NCBI RefSeq assembly: GCF_007748175.1
Contig: NZ_CP037422.1
Span: forward strand, 6,841,952 to 6,905,951
Reading direction: 5' to 3'
Length of the DNA: 64,000 nucleotides
Origin: Gimesia aquarii
Lineage (GTDB): Bacteria > Planctomycetota > Planctomycetia > Planctomycetales > Planctomycetaceae
Part shown: one piece after another, positions 45,588 through 54,780 of the stretch
How positions within the stretch are numbered: position 1 is the stretch's first letter
How the letters are laid out: every line of letters starts with the position of its first letter
Position numbers and translations under genes: made by a program
Notes under the pieces: generated by a model
Database searches by the model: none
The model's input: only the letters and a program-made list of their open reading frames with translations
What the model was told of the DNA's origin: nothing

Positions 45588-47098
45588 TGAAAATTCGCCT
45601 CAGCTTATGCATGATTCTTATGTTATCGCTATCCTGTGAAAAGCAGGAAGACGGCGTTAAACCGAATGCTGCACTTCCACCTGAAGCTCAATTTCAGGAG
45701 TTTCATGCCGAAATTCAAAGCTTCTGCGGAAGTTGTCATCTCTGTCCTGATCCAAGTGTGTTAACCAAAGAAGCCTGGCGGATGCAGATCCCCAGAGAAT
45801 ATGCACACTATGAATTATCCCCGCGCAAGAATCTGCGCGTACCACCCATGGCCGAAGTGATTCAATACTTCGTCACACAGGCTCCAGAACAACATGATTT
45901 ACCAATACCAATTGTCGATACCCCTCAAGGTCCTATCAAGTTTAGAAAAGTAGAGTTTCCGCAACAGTCTGACAAACAAATGCCCAGCATTTCGCATTTG
46001 AATTGGATCCCAGGAGCAAATGAATCAGGAAAACTCCTGATGACCGATATGGGTTCGGGTGAAGTCGGGTGGATTCAGTTCGATTCATCCAAGCCCAGCT
46101 ATTATCCTGTGGCGAAATTGATGAACCCGGCCCACATCGAACGCATCGATCTGAACCTGGATCAGAATGATGATTATCTGATTGCGGACCTGGGTAGTTT
46201 CGGTCCAGCGGATCATGATTCTGGCAAGGTGGCATTGTTGGTATTCGATAATGAAAAGCAAGCTTATCGACCACAGACCCTCCAGGAAGGATTAGGACGT
46301 GTCGCCGATGTAAAAGCGGCTGACTTCGACAAAGATGGAGACCTGGACCTTGTCATTGCCGAATTTGGCTGGCGAGATACCGGACGTTTACTCTATCTGA
46401 AAAATGTCTCGCCTTCGAAAGCAAGTTTGAAATTCGAATTTCAGGTGCTCGATGGTCGTCATGGTGCCAGTCATGTTTTAATCACAGATTTGAATCATGA
46501 TGGTCTGCCTGATCTGATCACACTCTTTTCACAGGAGCATGAAGTCATCGAAGCCTTTTTGAATCAGGGAGCAGGTCGCTTCAAAAAAAAGACGATCTAC
46601 CAGGCTCCAGAACCCGCCTATGGCTCTTCCAGTATCTCACTGGTGGACCTTGATCAGGATGGAGATCTCGACCTGCTGTATACGAATGGCGATACAATGG
46701 ATTCGTTTGAATTACGCCCCAGTCACTCCGTGCAATGGCTGGAAAACAAGGGTACGTTTCCTTTTCAACATCATCATATCGCAGTTCTGACTGGCGCGTA
46801 TTGCGCGACTCACGGAGATTTTGATGGAGACGGCGACATCGATCTGGCTGCCTGTACGATGACGTGGAATTATCAGGAACCTCGCAACACACTTGTCTGG
46901 TACGAACAGACAGCACCGGGGCAGTTTAGTAGACACCCTCTCGATTTTTCAAATGGACAACATGCAGTGATCGAAGCAGGTGACTTTGACGAGGATGGAG
47001 ACCTTGATCTGGCAGTCGGAGCATTTGAAGTTCAGGACACTGACCAAAATGAATGGTTTTCGATCTGGTGGAATGAAGGTCCTGTGAAATCAAATTAG
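45587..47098 (+). CDS. FG-GAP/VCBS repeat lipoprotein with N-terminal haem-c motif
   Basis: A 503-residue protein with a short signal sequence and lipobox-like site (LSLSCEKQ, Cys17). A cytochrome-c type haem motif CGSCH follows (Cys47, Cys50, His51), with a nearby PPMAEVIQYF segment of cytochrome style. The rest is FG-GAP/VCBS repeats (DFDKDGDLDLVIAEFGW, DLNHDGLPDLITLF, DLDQDGDLDLLYTNG, DFDGDGDIDLAACT, DFDEDGDLDLAVGAF), forming a propeller. No ASPIC/UnbV domain is present. It overlaps the SGNH-hydrolase stop by one base, suggesting a functional pair at the cell surface. A haem domain fused to the propeller implies electron transfer or ligand sensing, which is inferred. Confidence 0.88.
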   Translation: MKIRLSLCMILMLSLSCEKQEDGVKPNAALPPEAQFQEFHAEIQSFCGSCHLCPDPSVLTKEAWRMQIPREYAHYELSPRKNLRVPPMAEVIQYFVTQAPEQHDLPIPIVDTPQGPIKFRKVEFPQQSDKQMPSISHLNWIPGANESGKLLMTDMGSGEVGWIQFDSSKPSYYPVAKLMNPAHIERIDLNLDQNDDYLIADLGSFGPADHDSGKVALLVFDNEKQAYRPQTLQEGLGRVADVKAADFDKDGDLDLVIAEFGWRDTGRLLYLKNVSPSKASLKFEFQVLDGRHGASHVLITDLNHDGLPDLITLFSQEHEVIEAFLNQGAGRFKKKTIYQAPEPAYGSSSISLVDLDQDGDLDLLYTNGDTMDSFELRPSHSVQWLENKGTFPFQHHHIAVLTGAYCATHGDFDGDGDIDLAACTMTWNYQEPRNTLVWYEQTAPGQFSRHPLDFSNGQHAVIEAGDFDEDGDLDLAVGAFEVQDTDQNEWFSIWWNEGPVKSN

Positions 47099-47107
47099 GT
47101 TCTGACG

Positions 47108-47950
47108 CTATTTCGCAGGCTTCAATAAATCACTGATTTTTTTCTCGGGATCTACCGAAAACACCGTTTTCGCGTGTGGGTCGGAAACAAGAACATTTTC
47201 GCCTTGTAGTGTGATACCAACCGGATTTTTGAAAGGATCACCGGACACCCATTTTTCCGTTTTTCCATCAGTTGTGACTTTCCAGAGTGCTTTCTCATAA
47301 CCATCGCTGACAATTGCCGTCCCATCGTCGAGCACGACCACGTCATGAGGAAAGTTGAAGGGACGTCCTTTGACAACCACCGTCACTTTGCCATCGGGAC
47401 TGACTTTCAAAAGCTGGTCCGCGGTTCCTGAAACAACCCAAAGATTCTCTGCCTGATCGAGCGCTAACCCACGGGGTGCGCTCACTTTTGCAAAAAGTGT
47501 GGGTTCCCCTCCCACGGCGGGAACCTTCCAGATTTGATGTAATTCCAGATCAGAAACGAGTAGATCGCCGTTTTTTGTTACCACTACATCCATGGGAATC
47601 CCGATACCCCCATTGGTTAACGGTGTTGGTTTCTCGCCTTCTTTTTCGAAACGATACACTTCGCGCGTCGAGGAATCGCCGGCGATGACTCGCCCTTGCG
47701 AGTCTACTGTAACGCAGCGAACCGCATTCAAAGGAGTACGAAATACTTTGGAACCGGTGAAGAAACTTTTGGTCTTCCCTTTCTCGACACTCCAGATTCC
47801 CGGTAACTTCCGATCCGCGACGTAAACGGTCCCTTTGTCAGAAGCTGCTACAGACAAAGGATACAACATCTCCTGAGCTCGACTCACACCAGTCGTACAA
47901 AAGGATGCCAGAAACAAAATACAGGAAAAACTACGAGGTAAAAAGCGCAT
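47108..47950 (-). CDS. Exported NHL/SMP-30-like beta-propeller protein
   Basis: A 280-residue protein with a signal peptide (about 1-25) and repeated blades of NHL/SMP-30 kind (GIPMDVVVTKNGDLLVSDL, APRGLALDQAENLWVVS, FPHDVVVLDDGTAIVSDG, NPVGITLQGENVLVSDP). The metal-binding residues of true lactonases are not obvious, so it may be a binding protein. The ATG at 47950 gives a clean signal peptide and is preferred over 48025. It lies 89 bp after the 1232-residue TPR/FG-GAP gene on the same strand and is probably co-transcribed with it. Convergent with the previous gene, with a 9-bp gap. Confidence 0.82.
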   Translation of the reverse strand: MRFLPRSFSCILFLASFCTTGVSRAQEMLYPLSVAASDKGTVYVADRKLPGIWSVEKGKTKSFFTGSKVFRTPLNAVRCVTVDSQGRVIAGDSSTREVYRFEKEGEKPTPLTNGGIGIPMDVVVTKNGDLLVSDLELHQIWKVPAVGGEPTLFAKVSAPRGLALDQAENLWVVSGTADQLLKVSPDGKVTVVVKGRPFNFPHDVVVLDDGTAIVSDGYEKALWKVTTDGKTEKWVSGDPFKNPVGITLQGENVLVSDPHAKTVFSVDPEKKISDLLKPAK

Positions 47951-48039
47951 CGTCTTGAACACCTGATCGAGATAAGGAAAAAGAACACCAAGAATCATAT
48001 TATCGTAAATCAGAAGCAAATGCACTCATAAAAAAATAC

Positions 48040-51000
48040 TCAGGGTTTCTGCAGAGCGTTCCAGAAGCGGGCACTGTTTTGCCGACGCGTATGATATTGC
48101 GTTTGGTCCTGCTGTAACACCTTATCGTCTGGATATTTCTGGGTTGGATAGGGATACCCCCCCATCTCCCGAAACGGTAGTGGTTTTACTGATTGCCCTA
48201 GAATTGTGTGCAAATTAGCGTCTTTGTCCCAGCCGACATTATGCAGGATAAAATCGCGTTTCCAACCAGGTTTATCTGGTGCTGCTGATACTGCAAATCG
48301 TAACCGCATCTCATCGCCGGCGCCCATGATCACCAGACGATTGTCAGCAGATTCCACTAAAGTTTTCACATCACCATAGCGTGTAAACCCCCCTTGCATC
48401 GGTGGCCACTGGATGTCTGACGACAGACTTTCATAATCATAACGTTCCGGGCCATTTCCAGGATGATTAATGGGAGTGGAAAACCCGCGATATTTCAATG
48501 TCGCTGATTCCAGCGGCAGCACTCTCATCATAAATTCCGCTGATTCTTCGTCTACAGTGAAAAAAGCCTGATCCCAGTAGAATTCCATATTTGTATTAAT
48601 TCGTACGCGATAATCGTTAGTTAAGAACTGGTCTGCCAAATCAACGGCAATTGTTTTCGTCTTCCCGCCAGGAAATCCCATGAAAGGCATGACAGTTTTC
48701 CATTCGCCGTTCTCATCAGGAACCGACAGAGACGGCGGCCGAGGCGACGGCATCGATGGATTTTCCGATAAAGCCAAGTTGATACCGGTATCTGTCGGAT
48801 AAATCCAACCGGTCAGAAACAATTTCAACCGTGGTGGCGTCTTCGTATTCAGTACCGCTTCAGTATTCAGGTCCAGTTCCAGAAAATGATCTTCGGTCAG
48901 TCCCTGGCGATATTTGTGATCGAAGGTTTTCGCGTAGACATCATCGGCGTGTTTAATCTCTGCCAGTACGTCGCGACCTCTCTGATTGATAGCAGCAACA
49001 GGTAATTGTGAGTTTTTTACCGTATGAATTTTGAACGCAGCCAGATCGAGAGGACCGACTTTTTCATTCGAGAAAATTTCGACATCCGCTGGATGGTCAA
49101 TCGCCAATAACTGTATGGTGTCGAAATAACCAGCTTCCCAAAGTTCTTCTGTCACCCGTAATTCATAAGAACCGTCTTTTTCTTTTAAACGGTCGCCATC
49201 AATTTTGAGAAATTCCCAGTCACGACAAGGGGCCACAATGCCTTTGCCAAACTGCAAGCCGATAGGCGCCGCCCAGAGCAGATCTGTATAAAAAGAAAAC
49301 TGTTCGCCATCCCAGGTATAGAGATAAGGACAAGATCCCATCAAAGTCTGCTTCTCATAAATTCGCTGATCGGTTTTCGCATTGATAATATTTACGGGAA
49401 TTCCATTAGTCCATAGGACACGAATCGCTTCAGCTACAGTTTGTTTACCAAGACCAAAATGTGTCGACTGCCCCGCTACAATTTGTGGCTGATAAATCGT
49501 ACCACTCCGTAGTTCCAGCAAACTTCCAATTCCGTAATGATTCACACGACCACTGGCTGATTTGACTTCTCCTTTAACCTGTTCTGCTCGGAGTGAAATA
49601 TCAAGCCAATGGTAATCATTGCCTTTATTCTGTCTTTGAACGATTTGGTTTTCTGTAACGGCAATCACGTCGAGGCTGCCGTCTTGATTCAGATCGTATA
49701 GCAAGAATTTTTGAATCGGCCTAGGAAACTCGATCATTTGGTCTTGCACATAGACAGTTTGACCTGCCTTCTGCTCAGCTGTTCCCAAACATAGCTGCAA
49801 TCCATTTGAGCTCGACGCCACCACATCCAAAACTCCATCATTATTTAAATCCCCTGTCTGTAGCATTGCATTCTCGGCGTTCTTGACAGGCTCTGCCTCT
49901 TTGAGAGGTCGCACGCTGGCAATCTGCACGCTTCCCGGTAGAGGTCGGTTCGTCTCTGCCAACATCATCTGTGCTCCGGAAATACCAATCAGATCCCATG
50001 AACCATTGCGATCAAAATCAGCCAGTCGACATTCCTCAAACTGATTAATGGCTGACTCTTTTTCTTTTGCGTCAAATTGTCTCCAGCGAAATCGGCCATG
50101 GCGCAAGTTTTCCAGATAGCCTGCCTGCTTCGATTGACGGCTGCATAAGATCAAATCAAGATCGACATCCCGATCCCAGTCAACACGTACAATAGAGGTC
50201 GCCGCCAGACTGTCAGGAGGTAACTGAGAATTCATACTGATATCTTGAAAGGAAAAATCACCTCGATTCGACCAGAGTGATAATCCGCGAGAAGTCGAAG
50301 CCACCAGGTCCAGGTCACCATCATGGTCGATGTCAGAAAAATTGACAGCCAGTACATCGCTTAATACTGCCAGATCATTCTTTTGCGCTTTCAGAACGAG
50401 TGTTCTTTTTCCCGTTTTAAAATCCCATTGATTCTCGAAAACTTTGATTCCTGATTTCCCAGAAAGTACCAGATCCAAATCTGCATCGCGGGACGGCGAC
50501 ACTGGAAACAGTGTTTGCTCTTTTTTTTGATTGGAAGCAGCCTGGTTTAGCTGTTGCACGTCTGCGTCCAAATCTACTGCGTGGACTTCAGAATAATCTC
50601 CATTACTAGTTTGGTTCACGATGATTTCCCAAATCCCGGACTCATTCTGTGTAAACACGGAAACCTGCTCTGCACTCAACAGAATCAAATCTGGCTTACC
50701 ATCCAGATCGAAGTCAGCAATCTGTAAATCTCTGATATCAGGTGGTAGTTCCGTAGAAAATTTCAATGGATCAGGTTCAGCAAATTCAACCGTTAAAGGC
50801 TTTTGTCGTGGTGGCCACTCGACAGCAGTATAAAATTCAGCCGGAAAATCGTGTATCACAAACTCAAGCGGATTCTGCTCTACACGTCGTCGATCACTTT
50901 TGACTAAATCCTCTGCTATCAACACATTTCTCAGAATTCGTGCGTTTCGAATCACAAGTTTCCACTTTTGATCCCGAATCGCGGTCACTGAATCGTCTAT

Positions 51001-51738
51001 CAGTTTGTTTAAATCCAGCCTTGTATGATCTTTGACACTGTCTGCCAATGGACCAGCCAACTGTTTGACTTTCTCAAACACAGGAACAGCTTGTTCTGCT
51101 TTCTGACCTACTACAACTTGTAAATAATCGAGTGTCAGAAACAGATTATCCGATTGCAGTTCCCAGGCTTTTTCAAGTGAAGACTTTGCTTTCTCCTGCT
51201 CCTCAGGTTTTTGAATCTGTTTTTGTACCTCTGATAACTCATACCAGACGGCAGCATCTTCTGGATTATGTTGAATCGCACGTTGTAAAGCAGCTAAAGC
51301 CTGTTGAAGGTCACCCAGCGCAGTATAGATTCGTGCTGAGAGAACATAGCTGACACCAGAATCTGGAGCGATTTGAATCAATTGATTAACGGTACTAATT
51401 GCCTGTTTAGCAAATTCCTGGTCAGCCTGTATTTTTTCGGGTGTCAGTTGTAACAAGCGGCAGATGGTTAAATTACGAAAGCCAATTACTTCTCTGGGGA
51501 GTTCTTCTGTCAAACGTTCCAGCAATGGATCACTTTCTGCATACTGTGCATTTTCCAGATAAGCAATGCCTTCATTTTTAAATCGCAGTAATTCATTCGC
51601 CTTTTCGTAGGAAATCAATTCCTTCGCGGCTGGCCCCTGATTCAGCGGCGGCGCTTTGACGGTTATAAATACTGCGAACGCGACTAGAAACAGAATCACA
51701 GCCACTATGAACGCAAAATGTGATGACCGAGACGGCAT
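48040..51738 (-). CDS. TPR/FG-GAP/ASPIC-UnbV fusion protein with long C-terminal extension
   Basis: A 1232-residue protein: N-terminal membrane helix (about 8-28), TPRs (about 36-240), FG-GAP/VCBS propeller (about 335-715, with DFDLDGKPDLILLS, DIDHDGDLDLVAST and DLNNDGVLDVVASS), and an ASPIC/UnbV domain (about 720-795, with NHYGIGSLLELRSG and THFGLGKQ). A region of about 435 residues follows (796-1232), starting GSCPYLYTWDGEQFSFYTD, that I cannot assign. The fusion joins the two proteins encoded separately at 27961-31176. It is likely exported and membrane-anchored. The 280-residue propeller gene follows in the same direction. Confidence 0.88.
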   Translation of the reverse strand: MPSRSSHFAFIVAVILFLVAFAVFITVKAPPLNQGPAAKELISYEKANELLRFKNEGIAYLENAQYAESDPLLERLTEELPREVIGFRNLTICRLLQLTPEKIQADQEFAKQAISTVNQLIQIAPDSGVSYVLSARIYTALGDLQQALAALQRAIQHNPEDAAVWYELSEVQKQIQKPEEQEKAKSSLEKAWELQSDNLFLTLDYLQVVVGQKAEQAVPVFEKVKQLAGPLADSVKDHTRLDLNKLIDDSVTAIRDQKWKLVIRNARILRNVLIAEDLVKSDRRRVEQNPLEFVIHDFPAEFYTAVEWPPRQKPLTVEFAEPDPLKFSTELPPDIRDLQIADFDLDGKPDLILLSAEQVSVFTQNESGIWEIIVNQTSNGDYSEVHAVDLDADVQQLNQAASNQKKEQTLFPVSPSRDADLDLVLSGKSGIKVFENQWDFKTGKRTLVLKAQKNDLAVLSDVLAVNFSDIDHDGDLDLVASTSRGLSLWSNRGDFSFQDISMNSQLPPDSLAATSIVRVDWDRDVDLDLILCSRQSKQAGYLENLRHGRFRWRQFDAKEKESAINQFEECRLADFDRNGSWDLIGISGAQMMLAETNRPLPGSVQIASVRPLKEAEPVKNAENAMLQTGDLNNDGVLDVVASSSNGLQLCLGTAEQKAGQTVYVQDQMIEFPRPIQKFLLYDLNQDGSLDVIAVTENQIVQRQNKGNDYHWLDISLRAEQVKGEVKSASGRVNHYGIGSLLELRSGTIYQPQIVAGQSTHFGLGKQTVAEAIRVLWTNGIPVNIINAKTDQRIYEKQTLMGSCPYLYTWDGEQFSFYTDLLWAAPIGLQFGKGIVAPCRDWEFLKIDGDRLKEKDGSYELRVTEELWEAGYFDTIQLLAIDHPADVEIFSNEKVGPLDLAAFKIHTVKNSQLPVAAINQRGRDVLAEIKHADDVYAKTFDHKYRQGLTEDHFLELDLNTEAVLNTKTPPRLKLFLTGWIYPTDTGINLALSENPSMPSPRPPSLSVPDENGEWKTVMPFMGFPGGKTKTIAVDLADQFLTNDYRVRINTNMEFYWDQAFFTVDEESAEFMMRVLPLESATLKYRGFSTPINHPGNGPERYDYESLSSDIQWPPMQGGFTRYGDVKTLVESADNRLVIMGAGDEMRLRFAVSAAPDKPGWKRDFILHNVGWDKDANLHTILGQSVKPLPFREMGGYPYPTQKYPDDKVLQQDQTQYHTRRQNSARFWNALQKP

Positions 51739-51935
51739 AGATAAACCTTTTTACAAAAAATGAAATCAAGAACGAACTTTGTCAAAGGATACACTTGCCA
51801 CCAGCGGATGTCAGTCGACTCACTATCACTTGATTGACTTGAATTCATACCAATCTTACAATAAAAAGATCACATTTGCACACATATACTTGATAATAAT
51901 TTATCTTCAACGCAACACACATTTGGAACTTTTAT

Positions 51936-53282
51936 ATGTCTTTTGACTCCTATCATAAATGGCTGGGTATCCCGCCGGAAAAACAGCCACCCCATTACTA
52001 TCAGTTGCTGGGAATTTCTGTGAATGAACAGGACTCAGAAGTCATTCAAACCGCAGCCCAGCGTCAACGATCTTCGATTGAAGATCATTTGCATGGTGCA
52101 CATCACCGAGAAGCGACACAGCTGATTTATGAAATTGAAGAAGCGGAACTGACTCTGTTAAACCCCGAGCTTCGTGAAGATTATGACAAGCGAGTCAAGC
52201 TGGTCCTCAAACGGCAAAAAAGTAAGCAGCGTCTTCAAAACCTCGATCCCGATTCCAACAGGCCTGCCGGTGAAGGTAGTGGGTTAATGCCTCGATTCCT
52301 GGGAATCACATCTGTGATTCTGGTCGGATTTCTGATCATGGCTTACTTTGCTTATCAGCGCCCACGAACGGAAGATGAGAAAAAGGTACTTCGTGCTCAA
52401 CCCATCAGCATGAAAAAACAACCTGCGCCTACGAAACCAGCGGTGATTGAGAATCAAGAGAATCCCGTTCCCACACCGGCTCCTATAGCAAAAACAGAAG
52501 CAGAGGCCATCGCATGGATTTTTTCTGTCGGTGGAAAAATCAGAACAAAAACGGGGCAAAAGATAGAACGCGCTGCAGATTTACCACAGAGTCCTTTTGA
52601 GATTACCATAATTGATCTCATTCAGTGTGATATCACTGATGCAACTCTTGCCAATATTCAACCACTGAGTTCTGTACAATCTTTGTTACTCAACGACACT
52701 AACATCACAGATAGTAGTATTGCTGTCATCAATCAATTCAAGAACTTGCATAACCTTTATGTTCCCGGAACGAATATAACTAAACAGGGATTATCGCAAT
52801 TGAGCGATCAACTCGAGCTTCAAATATTGTACGTCAATAACAACCTCGGTCTTGACGATGAAGTTATTAAGACTGTCGTTCAATATCCACAATTAATGCG
52901 TGTTTCACTTGGTGAAACTCTGGTCACAGGTCGATCGTTAGAGGCGATGGCCAGTTTGAAAGATTTGGTTGGTCTACAAATTCATCTTACAAAAATCGAT
53001 GACAAAGGATTAGAACAACTCCAGGCGTTTCCAGAACTCCAGAATCTGTTCTTGGGAGGGCCCTTAAATTCCGAACAGGCCATTTTGAATTCACTCCAAT
53101 ACCTCAAGAAGCTGAAACTTCTCTGGATCTTTGATGTCCCAATAACAGACTCGGGTGTGAACGGCTTGGCAACTATGACAAATTTAAAAGAGATTCGATT
53201 AATTCGTGCTCAAGTTTCAGATGCAAATGTCAATCGTCTCAAAGCAGCGCTCCCTGACGCAAAAATCACTGTGGAAAAATGA
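51936..53282 (+). CDS. J-like N-terminal domain, membrane helix and LRR protein
   Basis: A 448-residue protein. The N-terminal 75 residues follow a planctomycete pattern: YHKWLGIPPEKQPPHYYQLL, then a helix pair ending LLNPELREDYDKRV. They resemble a J-domain but lack the HPD tripeptide. One membrane helix (about 116-136) and a Pro/Lys/Ala linker follow. The C-terminal half consists of leucine-rich repeats (about 200-448), with the LTDxxLxxLxxLxxLxxLxLxxTxIT pattern visible in NITDSSIAVINQFKNLHNLY. The J-like part is probably cytosolic and the LRRs external, perhaps a surface sensor or adhesion protein. It is monocistronic and its neighbours face away or converge. Confidence 0.8.
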   Translation: MSFDSYHKWLGIPPEKQPPHYYQLLGISVNEQDSEVIQTAAQRQRSSIEDHLHGAHHREATQLIYEIEEAELTLLNPELREDYDKRVKLVLKRQKSKQRLQNLDPDSNRPAGEGSGLMPRFLGITSVILVGFLIMAYFAYQRPRTEDEKKVLRAQPISMKKQPAPTKPAVIENQENPVPTPAPIAKTEAEAIAWIFSVGGKIRTKTGQKIERAADLPQSPFEITIIDLIQCDITDATLANIQPLSSVQSLLLNDTNITDSSIAVINQFKNLHNLYVPGTNITKQGLSQLSDQLELQILYVNNNLGLDDEVIKTVVQYPQLMRVSLGETLVTGRSLEAMASLKDLVGLQIHLTKIDDKGLEQLQAFPELQNLFLGGPLNSEQAILNSLQYLKKLKLLWIFDVPITDSGVNGLATMTNLKEIRLIRAQVSDANVNRLKAALPDAKITVEK

Positions 53283-53397
53283 TGGTTCCCTCAGAGAGCT
53301 TCTGGCGCTAGACTGTGGACTGGTTTTAACTAACAGATATTCGAACGGCTTATCGTTTTTTAAAACCGTTTGCATGCTAGACTAACAGTGAGTCTAT

Positions 53398-54723
53398 TTA
53401 CCCGAAGAGTTCGCGCACGGGTTGCCCCATATCGGTAATTGGCACAGGACGGTCGCCAGAGTGTAACTCTTCGGAAGGATCGATGCCCAGCGCACAATAA
53501 ATGGTCGCATGCAGATCGGGAACTGAAACGGGACGAGAGACAATTGCTTCGCCGAGTTCGTTTGTCACACCGATCGTTTTTCCATTTTGTAAGCCACCGC
53601 CTGCCAATACCACGCTGAAAGCTTTGGACTGATGGCCACGGCCTCCACCCGAATCGAATTTCGCAGGACGACCAAACTCTGAAGCGACAACAATCAATGT
53701 TTTGTCGAGTAGCTTATGTTTCTCCAGGTCGAGTACCAATGACGACAGTGCAGAATCAAGCTCTTTAATCAACAAATGCTGATTGAGCTGGCCGTCATTA
53801 TGGGTATCCCAACCTGTACCATTTACGAAGTTCAGGTTATGAGAAACTTCGATAAAGCGAACTCCCGATTGAATCAACCGTCTCGACAACAGACAACGCT
53901 GTCCAAACTCGCCACCGTAGGAAGCGCGCAGGTCACTTTTTTCGTTTTCTAATTGGAACACTTTCATGAACTCGGGACCGGACAGACGAAGTGCTTCGGC
54001 GACAGATTCGTCATAATCCTGGATCGTTTGTCCGCCGAAACTTTTCTGGCGATATTCGGCTCTTACCTTTGACAATAAGCGTTCTCGGCGATCCTGCCGA
54101 CTCTGATTGACGCGTGCGGATCGAGTGAATCCACTAGGACCGGCGGTCGTATCTGTCAGGTAGACGTAACCGGCTTTACTTCCCAGAAAACCAGGGCCAC
54201 GGGTCACATTCGGATATCCAATCAAAACATAAGCAGGGGCATGCGGGCTCGCGGCTCCTCTCTGATGGGCGACCACCGAACCAACTGAAGGATAAGTGAT
54301 TGTACCCGTAGTAGGCCGTCCTGTATGCATGCGATTTGTGGCAGCCGCATGTTCGTCAATCACTTCATGATGTACGCTCCGGACAATGTTGAATCGATCT
54401 AGAATCGGCGCACATTTGGAAAGATGCTCACAAACTTCAGTTCCCTGAATCGCTGTCGGAATCGGATCGTAATAGGAACCTGCCTTTTTCGCTTTCGGAT
54501 CGCCTTTCCGTTTGGGATCCCAGGTATCAATGTGGCAGGAACCGCCACCCAGCCAGACCATAATACAATGCTCTGCTTTTCCGACAGGCATAGGCTGTTT
54601 CTTGACACTCGATTTCTCAGAGGCCAGAAGTTGTTGCCAGGGAGTCCCCAAAGCAGAGGCAGCCAAACCGGTTACAGATGCCTGGCGCAAGAAATCACGG
54701 CGTGTTGAATGAAATTCGTTCAT
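53398..54723 (-). CDS. DUF1501 protein with Tat signal
   Basis: A 441-residue protein with a twin-arginine signal (STRRDFLRQASVTGLAASA). The DUF1501 core shows MVWLGGGSCHIDTWDPKRKG near the start and GWDTHNDGQ and VVASEFGR in the alkaline-phosphatase-like part. DUF1501 proteins are related to the sulfatase/alkaline-phosphatase fold and are typically encoded beside DUF1549/DUF1553 genes in planctomycetes, as here. It is probably a periplasmic hydrolase of unknown substrate. The partner gene ends 58 bp upstream on the same strand. Confidence 0.93.
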   Translation of the reverse strand: MNEFHSTRRDFLRQASVTGLAASALGTPWQQLLASEKSSVKKQPMPVGKAEHCIMVWLGGGSCHIDTWDPKRKGDPKAKKAGSYYDPIPTAIQGTEVCEHLSKCAPILDRFNIVRSVHHEVIDEHAAATNRMHTGRPTTGTITYPSVGSVVAHQRGAASPHAPAYVLIGYPNVTRGPGFLGSKAGYVYLTDTTAGPSGFTRSARVNQSRQDRRERLLSKVRAEYRQKSFGGQTIQDYDESVAEALRLSGPEFMKVFQLENEKSDLRASYGGEFGQRCLLSRRLIQSGVRFIEVSHNLNFVNGTGWDTHNDGQLNQHLLIKELDSALSSLVLDLEKHKLLDKTLIVVASEFGRPAKFDSGGGRGHQSKAFSVVLAGGGLQNGKTIGVTNELGEAIVSRPVSVPDLHATIYCALGIDPSEELHSGDRPVPITDMGQPVRELFG

Positions 54724-54780
54724 GATTCACTCTTAGTTTATAATTCTGATAAAGTATCGTGATTAAGTTAAGTCGAGAAG

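Noticed and set aside
46310..47010. Repeated GAxGGxGAxCTxGA DNA pattern in the FG-GAP gene
   Set aside because: It reflects the repeated DxDxDGxxDL protein loops, with degenerate codons; not a DNA repeat element.
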